Origin: Blastopirellula sp.
Lineage (GTDB): Bacteria > Planctomycetota > Planctomycetia > Pirellulales > Pirellulaceae
Direction: 5' to 3'
NCBI GenBank assembly: GCA_002733575.1
Contig: NVWB01000164.1
Coordinates: 1 to 43,384 of the forward strand
DNA: 43,384 nt
Positions 34,629-42,906 of the stretch are shown one piece after another; the first letter of the stretch is position 1, and each line of letters starts with the position of its first letter. The notes beneath the pieces are model-generated. The model was given only the letters and a program-made list of their open reading frames with translations. It did no database searches and was not told where the DNA came from. Both the position numbers and the translations under genes were made by a program.

Positions 34629-35666
34629 TCACCATGTCGAGACTTCGTTGATTATGCCGTAGTAGAAGGAGAATATCTTAAAGATCAACGCAATAAGGAT
34701 GACTCCCACGAGTGCCCATACGAGTAGCCCTCCCAAGATGGCGATGTAGTTGAGTGCCTGTTTTGCCTGGGCTTGATACTGCTTGGCGATGACAGACATC
34801 GACTCGGTAATCTTCCCACTAATTTCGCCCGCTTCAATCGCATCAAGAAACTCATCGGGAAACGCATGCGTTTCACGTAACACCCAATGAAGTTCTCCCC
34901 CTTCAAGTAACTCTTTATCTATCTGATCCGCATGACGAATAAAAAATTGATTGTGCGTTGCATTCAATGCTAATCGCAATGCTCGTCGGACTTCCATTCC
35001 TCCGGCGTAAGTGAGCGACAAGACCCAAGACATTTTCGATAAGGCAATCGTTTTCAGTGCTGTGCCTATCAAGGGAACATGAAGTATCAATGCGCCTAAT
35101 TGCAAAAAACGGAAGAACCCACGACTGACGATTTGATAAAACAGCGTCAGCCCTACCCCAATGGCGACGATGAAGGCCAGATAAATCAGCACTCCACTGC
35201 CGCCGAATAACCCCAATCCCAGAACATCGATTTTTTGCCCAGTCATCTCGGAAACCACGCCCATCGCAAAAATGAGAATGCCGATGATGATGATCGATGC
35301 AAATAATTGAAGCATCGGCCAGGCAATACCGGCTAAAAAAGTTCGCCGCAATTGCATACTGTGTTCATATTGCTCGGCAAGCTGCTTCATAATGACATCC
35401 AGATGCCCCGTTTCGACCCCGAGCCCCACCATTTCTCGAAAGACCTCTGGGAAATAATCGCCGGTGGTCTTCAAAGCATCTTTTAAGGAATTACCCCGCT
35501 CAATCGATTCCGATAGATAATACAGGAGTCTGCGTGCTGATCCGCGTGCGCGGCGATGTTCATCGGCCCAAATTTTGCGTTCATCAATGCCGGCTTCAAG
35601 TTGGTTCCCTACCCGATGGCAGAGCTGAACTAGTTTTTTTGTGCTGATACGTGGAGAGAAAAACAT
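34629..35666 (-). CDS. Type II secretion system F / PilC family inner membrane protein
   Basis: The 345-residue product has the two T2SSF domains expected for GspF/PilC. Domain 1 (about residues 10-130) includes SIERGNSLKDALKTTGDYFPEVFREMVGLGVETGHLD; domain 2 (about 195-320) includes LSLTYAGGMEVRRALRLALNAT and FLDAIEAGEISGKITESM. Three membrane segments (about 110-140, 155-180 and 315-340) follow the family layout. GspF forms the inner-membrane platform that couples the assembly ATPase to pseudopilus growth. No GspE, GspG or PilB gene is nearby, so it is either a scattered component of a T2SS or type IV pilus, or a lone paralogue. It is divergent from tyrA. Confidence 0.9.
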   Translation of the reverse strand: MFFSPRISTKKLVQLCHRVGNQLEAGIDERKIWADEHRRARGSARRLLYYLSESIERGNSLKDALKTTGDYFPEVFREMVGLGVETGHLDVIMKQLAEQYEHSMQLRRTFLAGIAWPMLQLFASIIIIGILIFAMGVVSEMTGQKIDVLGLGLFGGSGVLIYLAFIVAIGVGLTLFYQIVSRGFFRFLQLGALILHVPLIGTALKTIALSKMSWVLSLTYAGGMEVRRALRLALNATHNQFFIRHADQIDKELLEGGELHWVLRETHAFPDEFLDAIEAGEISGKITESMSVIAKQYQAQAKQALNYIAILGGLLVWALVGVILIALIFKIFSFYYGIINEVSTW

Positions 35667-35829
35667 CGGAACTTTCGTCTAGGTCAAGAGATACGCCCAT
35701 CTAACAGCATAATGGCTAAGATAGGGCTCCTGCAAGTATTCGGTGAAAATCTATCACTGCCCTACCAGTCAATCAGGCCGAAATTTGCTAAAATCGGTGT
35801 TTTGCGGCTTTCATTGTCAGATAGGGTTT

Positions 35830-36672
35830 ATGCCTAAATACGATACGATTGCGATTTACGGGGTTGGATTGATCGGCGGATCAATTGGTCTCGCTCTGCG
35901 CAATGGTAAATTGGCAAGCCGTGTCATTGGCATTGGCCGAAGAGAATCGACCCTCCAACAAGCCGCAGATTGTGGTGCCATTGATGAATTCACCTTGGAT
36001 TTGGCAGCCGGAGTGGCTGAAGCCGAGATCATTGTGGTTTGCTCCCCAGTTCAATTAATAGCCGAGCACGTACTGGCCGTTTCACAAAACTGCCGGGCCG
36101 ATGCCCTGATCACCGATGCCGGAAGCACGAAACAACGGATTGTTGCACAGTTGGCCAGCGGAACACCGGTTCCGCAGTTCATTGGCAGTCATCCATTGGC
36201 TGGCAGTGATAAAAGTGGTGCCGAAAATGCCCGAGCCGATTTGTTCAGCGGTTGCACAACGATTGTAACGCCAACGGAAAAGTCAAACGAACAACAACTG
36301 GCCGCACTCACCCAATTTTGGGAAGCCATCGGCTGTACCGTAAAACAGATGAGCCCTGCCGAGCATGACAAGGCCTTGGCGCTCACCAGCCATTTGCCGC
36401 ATGTGATTGCCAGCCTGTTGGCCGCCAGCACGCCGGAAGAATTACTGCCGCTGACCGCAACCGGTTGGGCAGACACAACGCGAATTGCCAAAGGAGACGT
36501 TCAACTTTGGCAACAAATACTCGATAGCAATCGAGAGCCCATGTTACAGGCACTCGATAATTTTGCAGCAATGTTTGGCGAATTTCGCCAAGCACTTGCC
36601 TCGGGCGACGATGCCCAATTCATTTCAATTTTAGACCAAGGGAAAAACCACCGTGACACTGTGGGAAGTTGA
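35830..36672 (+). CDS. tyrA: Prephenate dehydrogenase
   Basis: ATG 35830 gives 280 residues; an upstream in-frame start at 35743 is rejected because the extension is unlike the family. The Rossmann motif [20 protein letters not shown] (about residues 5-24) is followed by [50 protein letters not shown] and [23 protein letters not shown]. This is the complete pattern of NAD(P)-dependent prephenate or arogenate dehydrogenase, without a fused chorismate mutase or ACT domain. It oxidatively decarboxylates prephenate in tyrosine synthesis. Its 3' end overlaps the purL start by 20 bases, so the two are translated from one message. Confidence 0.93.
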   Translation: MPKYDTIAIYGVGLIGGSIGLALRNGKLASRVIGIGRRESTLQQAADCGAIDEFTLDLAAGVAEAEIIVVCSPVQLIAEHVLAVSQNCRADALITDAGSTKQRIVAQLASGTPVPQFIGSHPLAGSDKSGAENARADLFSGCTTIVTPTEKSNEQQLAALTQFWEAIGCTVKQMSPAEHDKALALTSHLPHVIASLLAASTPEELLPLTATGWADTTRIAKGDVQLWQQILDSNREPMLQALDNFAAMFGEFRQALASGDDAQFISILDQGKNHRDTVGS

Positions 36673-39592
36673 TATCTATCCAGGTAGTGGACAAGTCGAT
36701 CGTGCAGCAGAAGGCTTAAAGGCCGATGCAGCCGATCTTGGTTTAATGAACGATCTCCCAATTGCCGTAGCACACGGCTATTTGGTCGAGGGCGATTTTG
36801 ATCAAACCGAAATTGAAAATCTGGCCGCCCGCTTGCTGGCCGACAACGTGGTCGAGCGCACCGTGGTTGCCCAAGTTGGCTGCGACAGTTTAGACAAATC
36901 ACCCAATGGAAATGGCGCCAGCTTAGTTCACGTGCTGCCGATGCCCGGCGTGACTGATCCCGTGGCCCAAAGCGCGATGACCGCCATCAGCGACTTCGGC
37001 AAACCGGCCGCTGCCGTGCGAACCTTCCACAAATATTTCCTTGGCGATGAATCCAATTCACTCAGCGAACAGCAACTCGATACTTTATGCGATAAACTGT
37101 TGGCCAATGATTCTATCGAACAAGTCATCCGCGGACCCATCGACTTTGATCGCCTGACGTTTGGCACCCCTTACGAGTTTGAACCGCTAATCACGGCCAT
37201 TCGAGAGTTAGACGACGATGGACTCAATCAACTCAGCAAGGATGGCCAACTCTATCTCACCTTGGTCGAAATGCAAACCATTCAAGCTTATTTCCAAAAG
37301 CTTGATCGTGACCCGACCGATGCCGAACTAGAATCGGTCGCCCAAACTTGGAGCGAACATTGCAGTCATAAAACACTAGCTGGGCGCATTGCCTACAAAG
37401 ATGAAAACGGCGAACGTCACTTCGAGAACATGCTGAAAGAAACCATCTTCGCCGCCACGGTAGAAATCCGTAAACAGTTGGGCGACAAAGATTGGTGCGT
37501 CAGCGTTTTCCAAGACAACGCTGGAATCGTTCGCTTTACTGATAACTATAACTTGGTATTCAAAGTCGAAACCCACAATCATCCGTCCGCGTTGGAACCT
37601 TACGGTGGAGCCAACACCGGAATCGGCGGAGTCATCCGTGACCCGATGGGCACAGGCATGGGCGCCAAGCCAATCTGCAACACCGATGTCTTTTGCTTCG
37701 CCCCGCCAGAAACCGACGCCGAAAGCTTACCGCCAGGCACACTGCATCCTCGACGGGTGATGAAAGGCGTCGTCTCCGGCGTGCGTGATTACGGCAACCG
37801 CATGGGAATTCCTACGGTCAATGGAGCCGTTTATTTTGATAAACGCTACTTGGGTAATCCGCTGGTTTACTGTGGCAACGTAGGGCTGATTCCGCATGAA
37901 GAATCATTCGGCGATGCACACGATAACGACTTGATCATTGCCGTAGGTGGCCGTACTGGTCGTGATGGAATTCATGGAGCCACATTCAGTTCTGCCGAAT
38001 TGACTTCAGAAAGTGAAACCCTCTCTGGCGGAGCCGTGCAAATCGGCAACGCCATTACCGAAAAGATGGTACTCGACGTTCTGCTAGAAGCCCGAGACAA
38101 AAAGTTGTTCAACGCCGTGACTGACTGCGGTGCCGGTGGGTTCTCTTCTGCCGTAGGCGAAATGGGCGAAAAAATCGGAGCCGAAGTTTGGCTCGACAAA
38201 GCCCCGCTGAAATACGATGGCCTGACATACACTGAAATCTGGATCAGCGAAGCCCAAGAACGCATGGTGCTCGCCGCTTCCGAAGAACAGTGGCCAGAGC
38301 TTGAAAAATTGTTTGCCGCTGAAGGCGTCGAAGCTGTCGCCATTGGCCGGTTCACCCCAACTGGGCGCTTGTGCCTAAAATATGGCGAAGCGACCGTTGC
38401 CGATCTGGACATGAAATTCCTGCACGATGGTCGACCGCCGATTGTACGTGAAGCGACTTACACGCCGAACCCTGTGACTCCGGTTGAATTGCCACCAGCC
38501 ACTGGGGTCAACTACAACGAAGACTTGACCAACATCCTCGGTTCGCTCAACGTGGCCAGCAAGCATTGGGTCATTCGCCAGTACGATCACGAAGTGCAGG
38601 GTGGTAGTGTAATCAAACCACTAGTCGGAATTCAAAACGATGGACCAGGCGACGCGGCAGTCGTTCGTCCGCTGTTAGAATCACGTCGCGGCGTGGTCGT
38701 TTCGTGCGGTATGAATCCTCGCTATGGCGATCTCGACACGTACCACATGGCCACCAGTGCCATTGATGAAGCAATGCGAAATTGCGTCGCCGTAGGTGCC
38801 GATCCTTCCATGATCGCCATCCTCGATAACTTCTGCTGGGGCTACACCGACCGACCGGAAACGCTCGGCTCGCTCGTTCGCGCGGCCATTGCCTGCAATG
38901 ACATGGCCGTAGCACTCGGCACGCCGTTTATCTCTGGCAAAGATAGCCTGAACAACGAGTTCAGTTATTTCGATGACAACGGAAAAAAACAAACCATCGC
39001 CATTCCCGCCTCGCTGTTAATCAGTGCGATGGGCCAAGTGGCCGATGTTTCGACTTGCGTTACGATGGACTTGAAGAACGCAGACAACTTGCTCTACGTT
39101 ATCGGAACCACCCACAACGAACTCGGCGGTTCGCACTACACCATGCTGCAAGGCAACGACACCGGCGGGCACGTGCCTAAAGTCGATGTCCAACTGGCCA
39201 AGGCCACATTCGCCGCAGTCCACACGGCCATCTCCAGCGGAAACATCCGCTCTTGCCACGATCTCAGCGAAGGCGGCCTCGCCACTGCCGCAGCTGAAAT
39301 GGCATTCGCCGGCGGACTCGGGGCCGAACTATCACTCGACAAAGTGCCGAGTAGCGAAGAGAATGCCCACGCAGCCGTGCTGTTGTTCTCCGAGTCCAAC
39401 ACGCGTTTCCTAGTCGAAGTCGAACCAACCAAAGCCGCAGCGTTTGAAGCGGCCCTAGCCAACATCCCCCACGCCCAAGTCGGCCAAGTCACCGATGGCA
39501 GTGAGGTGATTATTAGGCAACGTGGGAATTCGATGATTCGGGCTGGCATCAATGAACTAAAAGAAGCTTGGCAATCACCGCTGGATTGGTAG
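36653..39592 (+). CDS. purL: Phosphoribosylformylglycinamidine synthase with two N-terminal PurS-like domains (PurS-PurS-PurL)
   Basis: The 979-residue enzyme starts at GTG 36653 (AAGGGAAAAA upstream), inside the last codons of tyrA. Residues 1-76 ([20 protein letters not shown] to [14 protein letters not shown]) and about 92-165 ([20 protein letters not shown] to [14 protein letters not shown]) are two PurS-like units. The catalytic part follows: [80 protein letters not shown] and [21 protein letters not shown], typical of the PurL subunit. There is no C-terminal glutaminase (PurQ) domain, so a separate PurQ is expected elsewhere. It converts FGAR to FGAM in purine synthesis. The length lies between small PurL (about 740) and large PurL (about 1300). 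Confidence 0.95.
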   Translation: MTLWEVDIYPGSGQVDRAAEGLKADAADLGLMNDLPIAVAHGYLVEGDFDQTEIENLAARLLADNVVERTVVAQVGCDSLDKSPNGNGASLVHVLPMPGVTDPVAQSAMTAISDFGKPAAAVRTFHKYFLGDESNSLSEQQLDTLCDKLLANDSIEQVIRGPIDFDRLTFGTPYEFEPLITAIRELDDDGLNQLSKDGQLYLTLVEMQTIQAYFQKLDRDPTDAELESVAQTWSEHCSHKTLAGRIAYKDENGERHFENMLKETIFAATVEIRKQLGDKDWCVSVFQDNAGIVRFTDNYNLVFKVETHNHPSALEPYGGANTGIGGVIRDPMGTGMGAKPICNTDVFCFAPPETDAESLPPGTLHPRRVMKGVVSGVRDYGNRMGIPTVNGAVYFDKRYLGNPLVYCGNVGLIPHEESFGDAHDNDLIIAVGGRTGRDGIHGATFSSAELTSESETLSGGAVQIGNAITEKMVLDVLLEARDKKLFNAVTDCGAGGFSSAVGEMGEKIGAEVWLDKAPLKYDGLTYTEIWISEAQERMVLAASEEQWPELEKLFAAEGVEAVAIGRFTPTGRLCLKYGEATVADLDMKFLHDGRPPIVREATYTPNPVTPVELPPATGVNYNEDLTNILGSLNVASKHWVIRQYDHEVQGGSVIKPLVGIQNDGPGDAAVVRPLLESRRGVVVSCGMNPRYGDLDTYHMATSAIDEAMRNCVAVGADPSMIAILDNFCWGYTDRPETLGSLVRAAIACNDMAVALGTPFISGKDSLNNEFSYFDDNGKKQTIAIPASLLISAMGQVADVSTCVTMDLKNADNLLYVIGTTHNELGGSHYTMLQGNDTGGHVPKVDVQLAKATFAAVHTAISSGNIRSCHDLSEGGLATAAAEMAFAGGLGAELSLDKVPSSEENAHAAVLLFSESNTRFLVEVEPTKAAAFEAALANIPHAQVGQVTDGSEVIIRQRGNSMIRAGINELKEAWQSPLDW

Positions 39593-39602
39593 TTGAAGGA
39601 TG

Positions 39603-39707
39603 TTTTTTGTTGAAACTGGTGAGATGGTGTGATAGGTTTAAGTTTCACTGATCCGTACTAGACCGTAAAAGTACGGCTTTTGGTTATTGCGGGCTAATTA
39701 GCTATTA
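39603..39707 (+). promoter_or_regulatory. Shared promoter-like leader module, copy P2
   Basis: TTGTTG (39607-39612), 17 bases, TGATAG (39630-39635). Then GTTTAAGTTTCACTGATCCG and a hairpin CCGTAC...GTACGG (39653-39658 with 39671-39676), and the box TTGCGGGCTAATTAGCT (39687-39703). It begins 11 bases after the purL stop and leads to the 102-residue gene at 39736. It shares GATCCGTACTAGACCGTAA with copy P1. Confidence 0.65.
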
Positions 39708-39735
39708 TGCGGCAAATCAGAACTGGAGAAATGCA

Positions 39736-40044
39736 ATGAGTGCTCCTGCTTTCACAAGTTGTCCACGCTGCGGAGAGGAAATGCAAGACGGTTTAGCACT
39801 CAAAGCTGACGGTCTATCGTTTGTTGCATGCGAGAAACTTGAACGCTTTGCTTTTATCGACGAGGACGTATCAAAGGCTGGCATGAGGAAATACTTTCCC
39901 TGGAAGGCGGCGTATTTTGACTCATATCTTTGTCGTTCTTGCGAGTTGTACATAATAGATTTCAGCACAACGCTGAGTCGCGCCGAGGCAAAACAACTGA
40001 TCAAATCACGGTCGGGAGAACAGCGGTCATCGGATGCCACATAG
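39736..40044 (+). CDS. Small zinc-ribbon protein, DUF6487-like
   Basis: The 102-residue protein starts at ATG 39736 (CTGGAGAA eight bases upstream). It has two cysteine pairs: CPRC (residues 9-12) and CRSC (about residues 68-71), the latter followed by ELYIIDF. This layout resembles the DUF6487 zinc-ribbon family (CPxCGxEM ... CRxCxLxIxxY), but identification is from memory of the pattern. It has no signal or membrane segment. Function is unknown; such proteins are common small accessory genes in planctomycetes. It is preceded by module P2 and followed directly by a family 4 palindrome that starts three bases after the stop. Confidence 0.75.
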   Translation: MSAPAFTSCPRCGEEMQDGLALKADGLSFVACEKLERFAFIDEDVSKAGMRKYFPWKAAYFDSYLCRSCELYIIDFSTTLSRAEAKQLIKSRSGEQRSSDAT

Positions 40045-40047
40045 CCA

Positions 40048-40077
40048 GGGTGCCATTGCCTCGCTTGCGTGGCAATG
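40048..40077 (+). repeat. Palindromic repeat family 4, left arm of an inverted pair
   Basis: GGGTGCCATTGCCtcgcttgcgtGGCAATG. The inverted partner at 40155-40191 lies about 77 bases away; the outer ends GGGTGCCAT and ATGGCACCC are exact reverse complements. Confidence 0.72.
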
Positions 40078-40154
40078 TTTATTCAGGTAACGCATCGTAC
40101 AACACGATTTAATTGTTGTCATGATCATTTCGTGATAGAATTCAACTAACTCGA

Positions 40155-40191
40155 CGCATGCCTACGCCTGTTCGGCGAAGGCATGGCACCC
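40155..40191 (-). repeat. Palindromic repeat family 4, right (inverted) arm
   Basis: CGCATGCCTacgcctgttcggcgAAGGCATGGCACCC on the plus strand. Together with 40048-40077 it forms a REPIN-like element of about 145 bases lying between two orphan genes. The sequence TTGTTG-N17-TAGAAT at 40113-40141, between the arms, could be a promoter for the downstream gene. Confidence 0.7.
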
Positions 40192-40207
40192 AGGCCAGGA
40201 GGCAGTG

Positions 40208-40738
40208 TTGAAATTCGATTACGAGCAAGCAGTACGCAAATTCCGCAGTCACTACGAACGCGGGCTTATCACAAGTGAGGAACTAGACAGCCTACTCCAA
40301 ATTGCGAAGACTCGAGAGGTCGCCCCTGCGTACGACACTTCTTCTCAGGATCTTCCTGACCGGAACAAAGAATCATGGATTGAGATCATTGCTTTCTACG
40401 AAGCCCTGCTGGATTCTGATTACTCTGATGTCGCTCCGCTCTTGCTTGATTTGGTCAGTCGTTTTGGTGCCACGCCCCGCGCCGAACGATTCCGCGCTGG
40501 GCAATCGTTGTGGCATTTGATGATTTCCACCGCCGCACAAAGGGGACTCAAGGATCACGAACCATTCGTGGCCGTTACGATCAATGACGACTTTCAATTC
40601 CAAATCGAGTACTGGGAGGGCTTCGGAAAACAATCGGACGATATCGCTATCTGTGATGCCACCACTGTGCTCGTAATACTGGATCAGTTTCTTTCGCGGT
40701 TATGGTCTGACACTCGCGGAAAGCACATCGCTCAATGA
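40208..40738 (+). CDS. Orphan hydrophilic protein of about 176 residues
   Basis: A perfect AGGAGG at 40197-40202 lies five bases before TTG 40208, which is the preferred start; a GTG at 40205 is in frame but too close. The protein begins LKFDYEQAVRKFRSHYERGLIT and continues with helical, charged sequence and DHEPFVAVTINDDFQFQIEYWEGF near residues 120-140. There is no signal peptide or membrane segment, and I recognise no family. The strong Shine-Dalgarno site, unusual in this window, supports it being a real gene. It lies between the family 4 palindrome pair and module P3. Confidence 0.68.
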   Translation: MKFDYEQAVRKFRSHYERGLITSEELDSLLQIAKTREVAPAYDTSSQDLPDRNKESWIEIIAFYEALLDSDYSDVAPLLLDLVSRFGATPRAERFRAGQSLWHLMISTAAQRGLKDHEPFVAVTINDDFQFQIEYWEGFGKQSDDIAICDATTVLVILDQFLSRLWSDTRGKHIAQ

Positions 40739-40767
40739 TTGCCCCTGCTATGTCACCGCCCTATTCG

Positions 40768-40870
40768 TTTTTTGTTGTATCTACCCAATTGCTGTGTTAC
40801 ATTTAAGCTTCACTGATCCGTAATGGTGCGGTATTTGGTTGTTGTATTTTTGCGGACTAATATCTGCTAG
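40768..40870 (+). promoter_or_regulatory. Shared promoter-like leader module, copy P3
   Basis: TTGTTG (40772-40777), 17 bases, TGTTAC (40795-40800). Then ATTTAAGCTTCACTGATCCG, a compact hairpin CCGTAatggTGCGG (40819-40832) and TTTTTGCGGACTAATATCTG (near 40847-40866). The spacing is the same as in P1, P2 and P4. It ends about 15 bases before the GTG start of the 146-residue gene. Confidence 0.63.
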
Positions 40871-40885
40871 GGCATCAGGTGAATC

Positions 40886-41326
40886 GTGCGAGATACGAGG
40901 TTGGAAGAGTTCAAGAGAATTGAGTATCTTCTCTATGGAATTAACTATGAGGTGTGGCTCAACCTCTATGGACCTGCCGATGGCGATCTGGGTTTAGACG
41001 ATGCTCTCAAGAGCTTAATATCTAAAAACTGTGAGCTATCGGGAGTAGTTCCTTCCTCCCCAAAGGAAGCCATATCAGAAATTATGGATATGGTTTTATA
41101 TAAAGGTGATATTGGCTCAGGCCCTTTAGAACTCGAATCTAAAAAGGCCGAAATCACTGAGTTAATGAATAAAGTGTTTTCAAGTATCGACATCGAAAAC
41201 GCAGGCATGGTTGTAGAGTTTGGGTTTAAAAATGGTCATCCTGCTTATCCAGTTTTTTGGGATTTTGCATATGACATTCACTCAAATGGTCAGCGCTGGA
41301 TATTTATTGGTTCTAGTAGTGACTAG
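40886..41326 (+). CDS. Orphan acidic protein of 146 residues, preceded by module P3
   Basis: Starts at GTG 40886. The protein is acidic and soluble, with SLISKNCELSGVVPSSPKEAISEIMDMVLYKGDIGSG in the middle and a C-terminal FGFKNGHPAYPVFWDFAYDIHSNGQRWIFIGSSSD. The last part, rich in aromatic residues and ending in a short strand-like WIFIGSSS, is reminiscent of small immunity-type proteins, but I cannot name a family. By eye the gene is richer in A+T than the neighbouring purL, consistent with recent acquisition. It stands alone, followed by repeat-filled DNA. Confidence 0.7.
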   Translation: MRDTRLEEFKRIEYLLYGINYEVWLNLYGPADGDLGLDDALKSLISKNCELSGVVPSSPKEAISEIMDMVLYKGDIGSGPLELESKKAEITELMNKVFSSIDIENAGMVVEFGFKNGHPAYPVFWDFAYDIHSNGQRWIFIGSSSD

Positions 41327-41347
41327 CTCTAACAAAGCGACAGGTGC

Positions 41348-41365
41348 AACTGGCTTCGCCAGTGT
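41348..41365 (+). repeat. Palindromic repeat family 3
   Basis: ACTGGCttcGCCAGT, a member of the CACTGGCnnnGCCAGTG set (also 20630, 41886, 41999 and 42847). Confidence 0.6.
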
Positions 41366-41544
41366 GGTGTACCATTGAAGTTTGAATCACGATTCAACCA
41401 AACTTAACCACCGGTCATATTCCCCAAAAAACCCGTCTGGTGCGGCCAACATAACCTTTGGTTAAATATATGACCGCGGTTAAATCGCATCTTCACACGT
41501 TTCAAACCGGTCAAAACAACCAGCTTTCCCCCCGGTAGGAAATC

Positions 41545-41574
41545 GTAGGATGGCTGATCTCCAGCCGTTTGTTT
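41545..41574 (+). repeat. Palindromic repeat family 2, left arm of an inverted pair
   Basis: GTAGGATGGCTGatctCCAGCCGTTTGTTT; the inverted partner is at 41686-41719. The pair occupies the b-c junction of the composite backbone copy 2. Confidence 0.72.
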
Positions 41575-41685
41575 GTGCGGTATCAATCATCATCAGCGAA
41601 CCCTTCATCCAAAAACTACCCATTCTCTTCGCCAAGAAGTCGCAACCGATTTGATGTGTGAAACGCGATTGAAGGCAAACCGCAG

Positions 41686-41719
41686 AAACAGGCGGCTGGC
41701 CTTTCGGCAGCCACCCTAC
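41686..41719 (-). repeat. Palindromic repeat family 2, right (inverted) arm
   Basis: AAACAGGCGGCTGGCCtttcgGCAGCCACCCTAC on the plus strand; nearly identical to the solitary copy at 3534-3568. Confidence 0.75.
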
Positions 41720-41800
41720 AAAACTGATCCATCGCTCTGGTCCAATGTACAAAACATTTGTAAGGCACCCAAGCAACTATTTTCTTCATTCAGTTCCTGC

Positions 41801-41866
41801 CACGAAAAGAATGTAAACAAAATCGTTCGTGGTTTTCGTCTGTTTCGTGGCTAATTTTCTCCCCAC
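41801..41866 (+). repeat. Direct repeat of about 65 bases, left copy
   Basis: Begins CACGAAAAGAATGTAAACAA and ends GTTTCGTGGCTA...TCTCCCC. The right copy is at 42735-42800 with only a few differences. Both are followed within about 50 bases by a family 3 palindrome. The two copies bracket the cytochrome c gene. Confidence 0.85.
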
Positions 41867-41885
41867 TGCCTCTCTCGCCGAGTGT

Positions 41886-41904
41886 CACTGGCTCTTTGCC
41901 AGTG
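41886..41904 (+). repeat. Palindromic repeat family 3
   Basis: CACTGGCtctttGCCAGTG, directly after the left direct-repeat copy. Confidence 0.6.
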
Positions 41905-41998
41905 AGAATTTCGTATCGATTCGTCAATTTAATTTATGTTAGCTCAACGGACCAACTTGTGCTAAACTCTACATGATCTGTGATCAAATGTTACACAT

Positions 41999-42024
41999 AC
42001 TGGCAGATAGCCAGTGGCACCCGG
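41999..42024 (+). repeat. Palindromic repeat family 3 with GCACCCG tail
   Basis: ACTGGCagataGCCAGTGGCACCCGG. It shares the GCACCCG tail with the copies at 20630 and 42847. Confidence 0.65.
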
Positions 42025-42112
42025 CGTTCTTTCTTGAGCCTGAAGAGATGAGCTCTGCGCTGCGACTGCCCTACTTTTTTGTTACCGCTAACTCAATCTA
42101 TGGAGAAATTTG

Positions 42113-42607
42113 ATGAATATGAATAAGAATAAATGTTGTGGATTTGGAATTATCGTGATGGGCGTTGTCGGATTGGCAGCATCAAATCTGCTGCTTGGAA
42201 GTGCCGCTGATGTCCGTGCCGAGTCACCATCTGAGACCAAAAACACAGTGCAACCGGTTGAAGACAGTATGCACGAGTTCATGGAATACGTTTTTCAACC
42301 ACCATACAAACGGCTCAAAGTGGCAATGGCGTCGGAGCCGACAGACAACAACACATGGAAAGCAATTAAGTCCGACGCTTTGATTTTGGCCGAAGGCGGA
42401 AACCTGTTGCTGATTCGCAAGCCCAAGGAGCACGCCGATGAGTGGACTCAGCACTCGGTCTCAGTTCGGGAACTTGGCGGCAAATTCTACCAAGCGGCCA
42501 GAAAGAAAGATTACAAATCGGCTCGACAGCACTACGCCTCGATGTTGATGAAGTGCAACAGTTGCCACGACAAGTTTGCCGATGGCAAATACCAACTGAA
42601 ACCATAA
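42113..42607 (+). CDS. Exported c-type cytochrome, cytochrome c'-like
   Basis: ATG 42113 is preceded by GGAGA (42102-42106) at good spacing, giving 164 residues. The leader MNMNKNKCCGFGIIVMGVVGLAAS is followed by LLLGSAADVRAES, a typical cleavage region. The single haem motif CNSCH sits near the C-terminus (about residues 148-152) in MLMKCNSCHDKFADG, as in four-helix cytochromes c' and related cytochrome c-556 proteins. The helical body contains MHEFMEYVFQPPYKRLKVAMAS. It should be a periplasmic electron carrier or sensor. A strong hairpin terminator follows the stop by about 35 bases. The gene and terminator are bracketed by a 65-base direct repeat. Confidence 0.87.
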   Translation: MNMNKNKCCGFGIIVMGVVGLAASNLLLGSAADVRAESPSETKNTVQPVEDSMHEFMEYVFQPPYKRLKVAMASEPTDNNTWKAIKSDALILAEGGNLLLIRKPKEHADEWTQHSVSVRELGGKFYQAARKKDYKSARQHYASMLMKCNSCHDKFADGKYQLKP

Positions 42608-42643
42608 GTCATTCGCCCTGCGAATTTCAGCAACGGAAAAAAT

Positions 42644-42698
42644 AACCGCACGTTTCTGATCGTCGCCACTGGCGATGGGGTCAGAACGTGCGGTTTTT
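42644..42698 (+). terminator. Strong intrinsic terminator after the cytochrome gene, probably bidirectional
   Basis: The arm AACCGCACGTTTCTGA (42644-42659) pairs with TCAGAACGTGCGGTT (42681-42695), with one bulged T. The apex TCGCCactGGCGA forms an inner stem. It is followed by TTTTT and preceded by AAAAAA, so it would work on both strands. It is the only textbook terminator I see in the window. Confidence 0.85.
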
Positions 42699-42734
42699 CG
42701 TAAATGGATCAGGATGGATGATCTACACCGAACC

Positions 42735-42800
42735 CACGAAAAGAATGTAAACAAAATCGTTCGTGGATTTCGTGTATTTCGTGGCTAGATTTGTCCCCTC
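42735..42800 (+). repeat. Direct repeat of about 65 bases, right copy
   Basis: CACGAAAAGAATGTAAACAA through ATTTCGTGGCTAGATTTGTC. It matches 41801-41866 in the same orientation. Confidence 0.85.
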
Positions 42801-42816
42801 TGCATCTCTACGCCAA

Positions 42817-42906
42817 GGCCCAATTTCAATCCCCAATTACACTTCACACTGGCGAAGCCAGTGGCACCCGAAAAGTGCTGTTGGTTGTGTTGGTTTTTTG
42901 TCTGTG
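42817..42906 (+). repeat. Family 3 palindrome with conserved 3' flank, copy 2
   Basis: CACTGGCgaaGCCAGTGGCACCCG (42847-42870) followed by TTGGTTGTGTTgg and TTTTTTGTCTGTGT, as at 20594-20700. Here it abuts promoter-like module P4. Confidence 0.75.

Larger units (their letters stand above)
41422..41772 (+). repeat. Composite intergenic backbone, copy 2
   Basis: Block a at 41422-41445 (CCAAAAAACCCGTCTGGTGCGG), block b at 41494-41544 (CAAACCGGT, CTTTCCCCCCGG, AGGAAATC) and block c at 41727-41772 (CTCTGGTCCAATGTACAAAAC, GTAAGGCAC) match copy 1 at 19895-20287. Between b and c lies a family 2 palindrome pair that copy 1 lacks. Between a and b are inverted segments (TTGGTTAAATAT, GCGGTTAAAT) mirrored just upstream of block a. 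Confidence 0.65.
41327..42112. other. Repeat-rich intergenic region of about 785 bases
   Basis: Contains, in order: a family 3 palindrome (41348-41365), the palindrome TTGAATCacGATTCAA (41382-41397), copy 2 of the composite backbone (41422-41772) interrupted by a family 2 inverted pair (41545-41574, 41686-41719), the left copy of a 65-base direct repeat (41801-41866) and two more family 3 palindromes (41886-41904, 41999-42024). Short frames crossing these repeats are not genes. The last 90 bases should hold the promoter of the cytochrome gene. Confidence 0.75.

Noticed and set aside
39603..41326. Integron gene-cassette array
   Set aside because: The intervening palindromes differ between genes and do not show the conserved ends of attC sites, and no integron integrase is present; the upstream module is a promoter-like leader, not a recombination site.
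41573..41854. Short frames within the repeat-rich region before the cytochrome gene
   Set aside because: They are translations of family 2 palindromes and the composite backbone (the RRLAFRQPP peptide recurs from different repeat copies).
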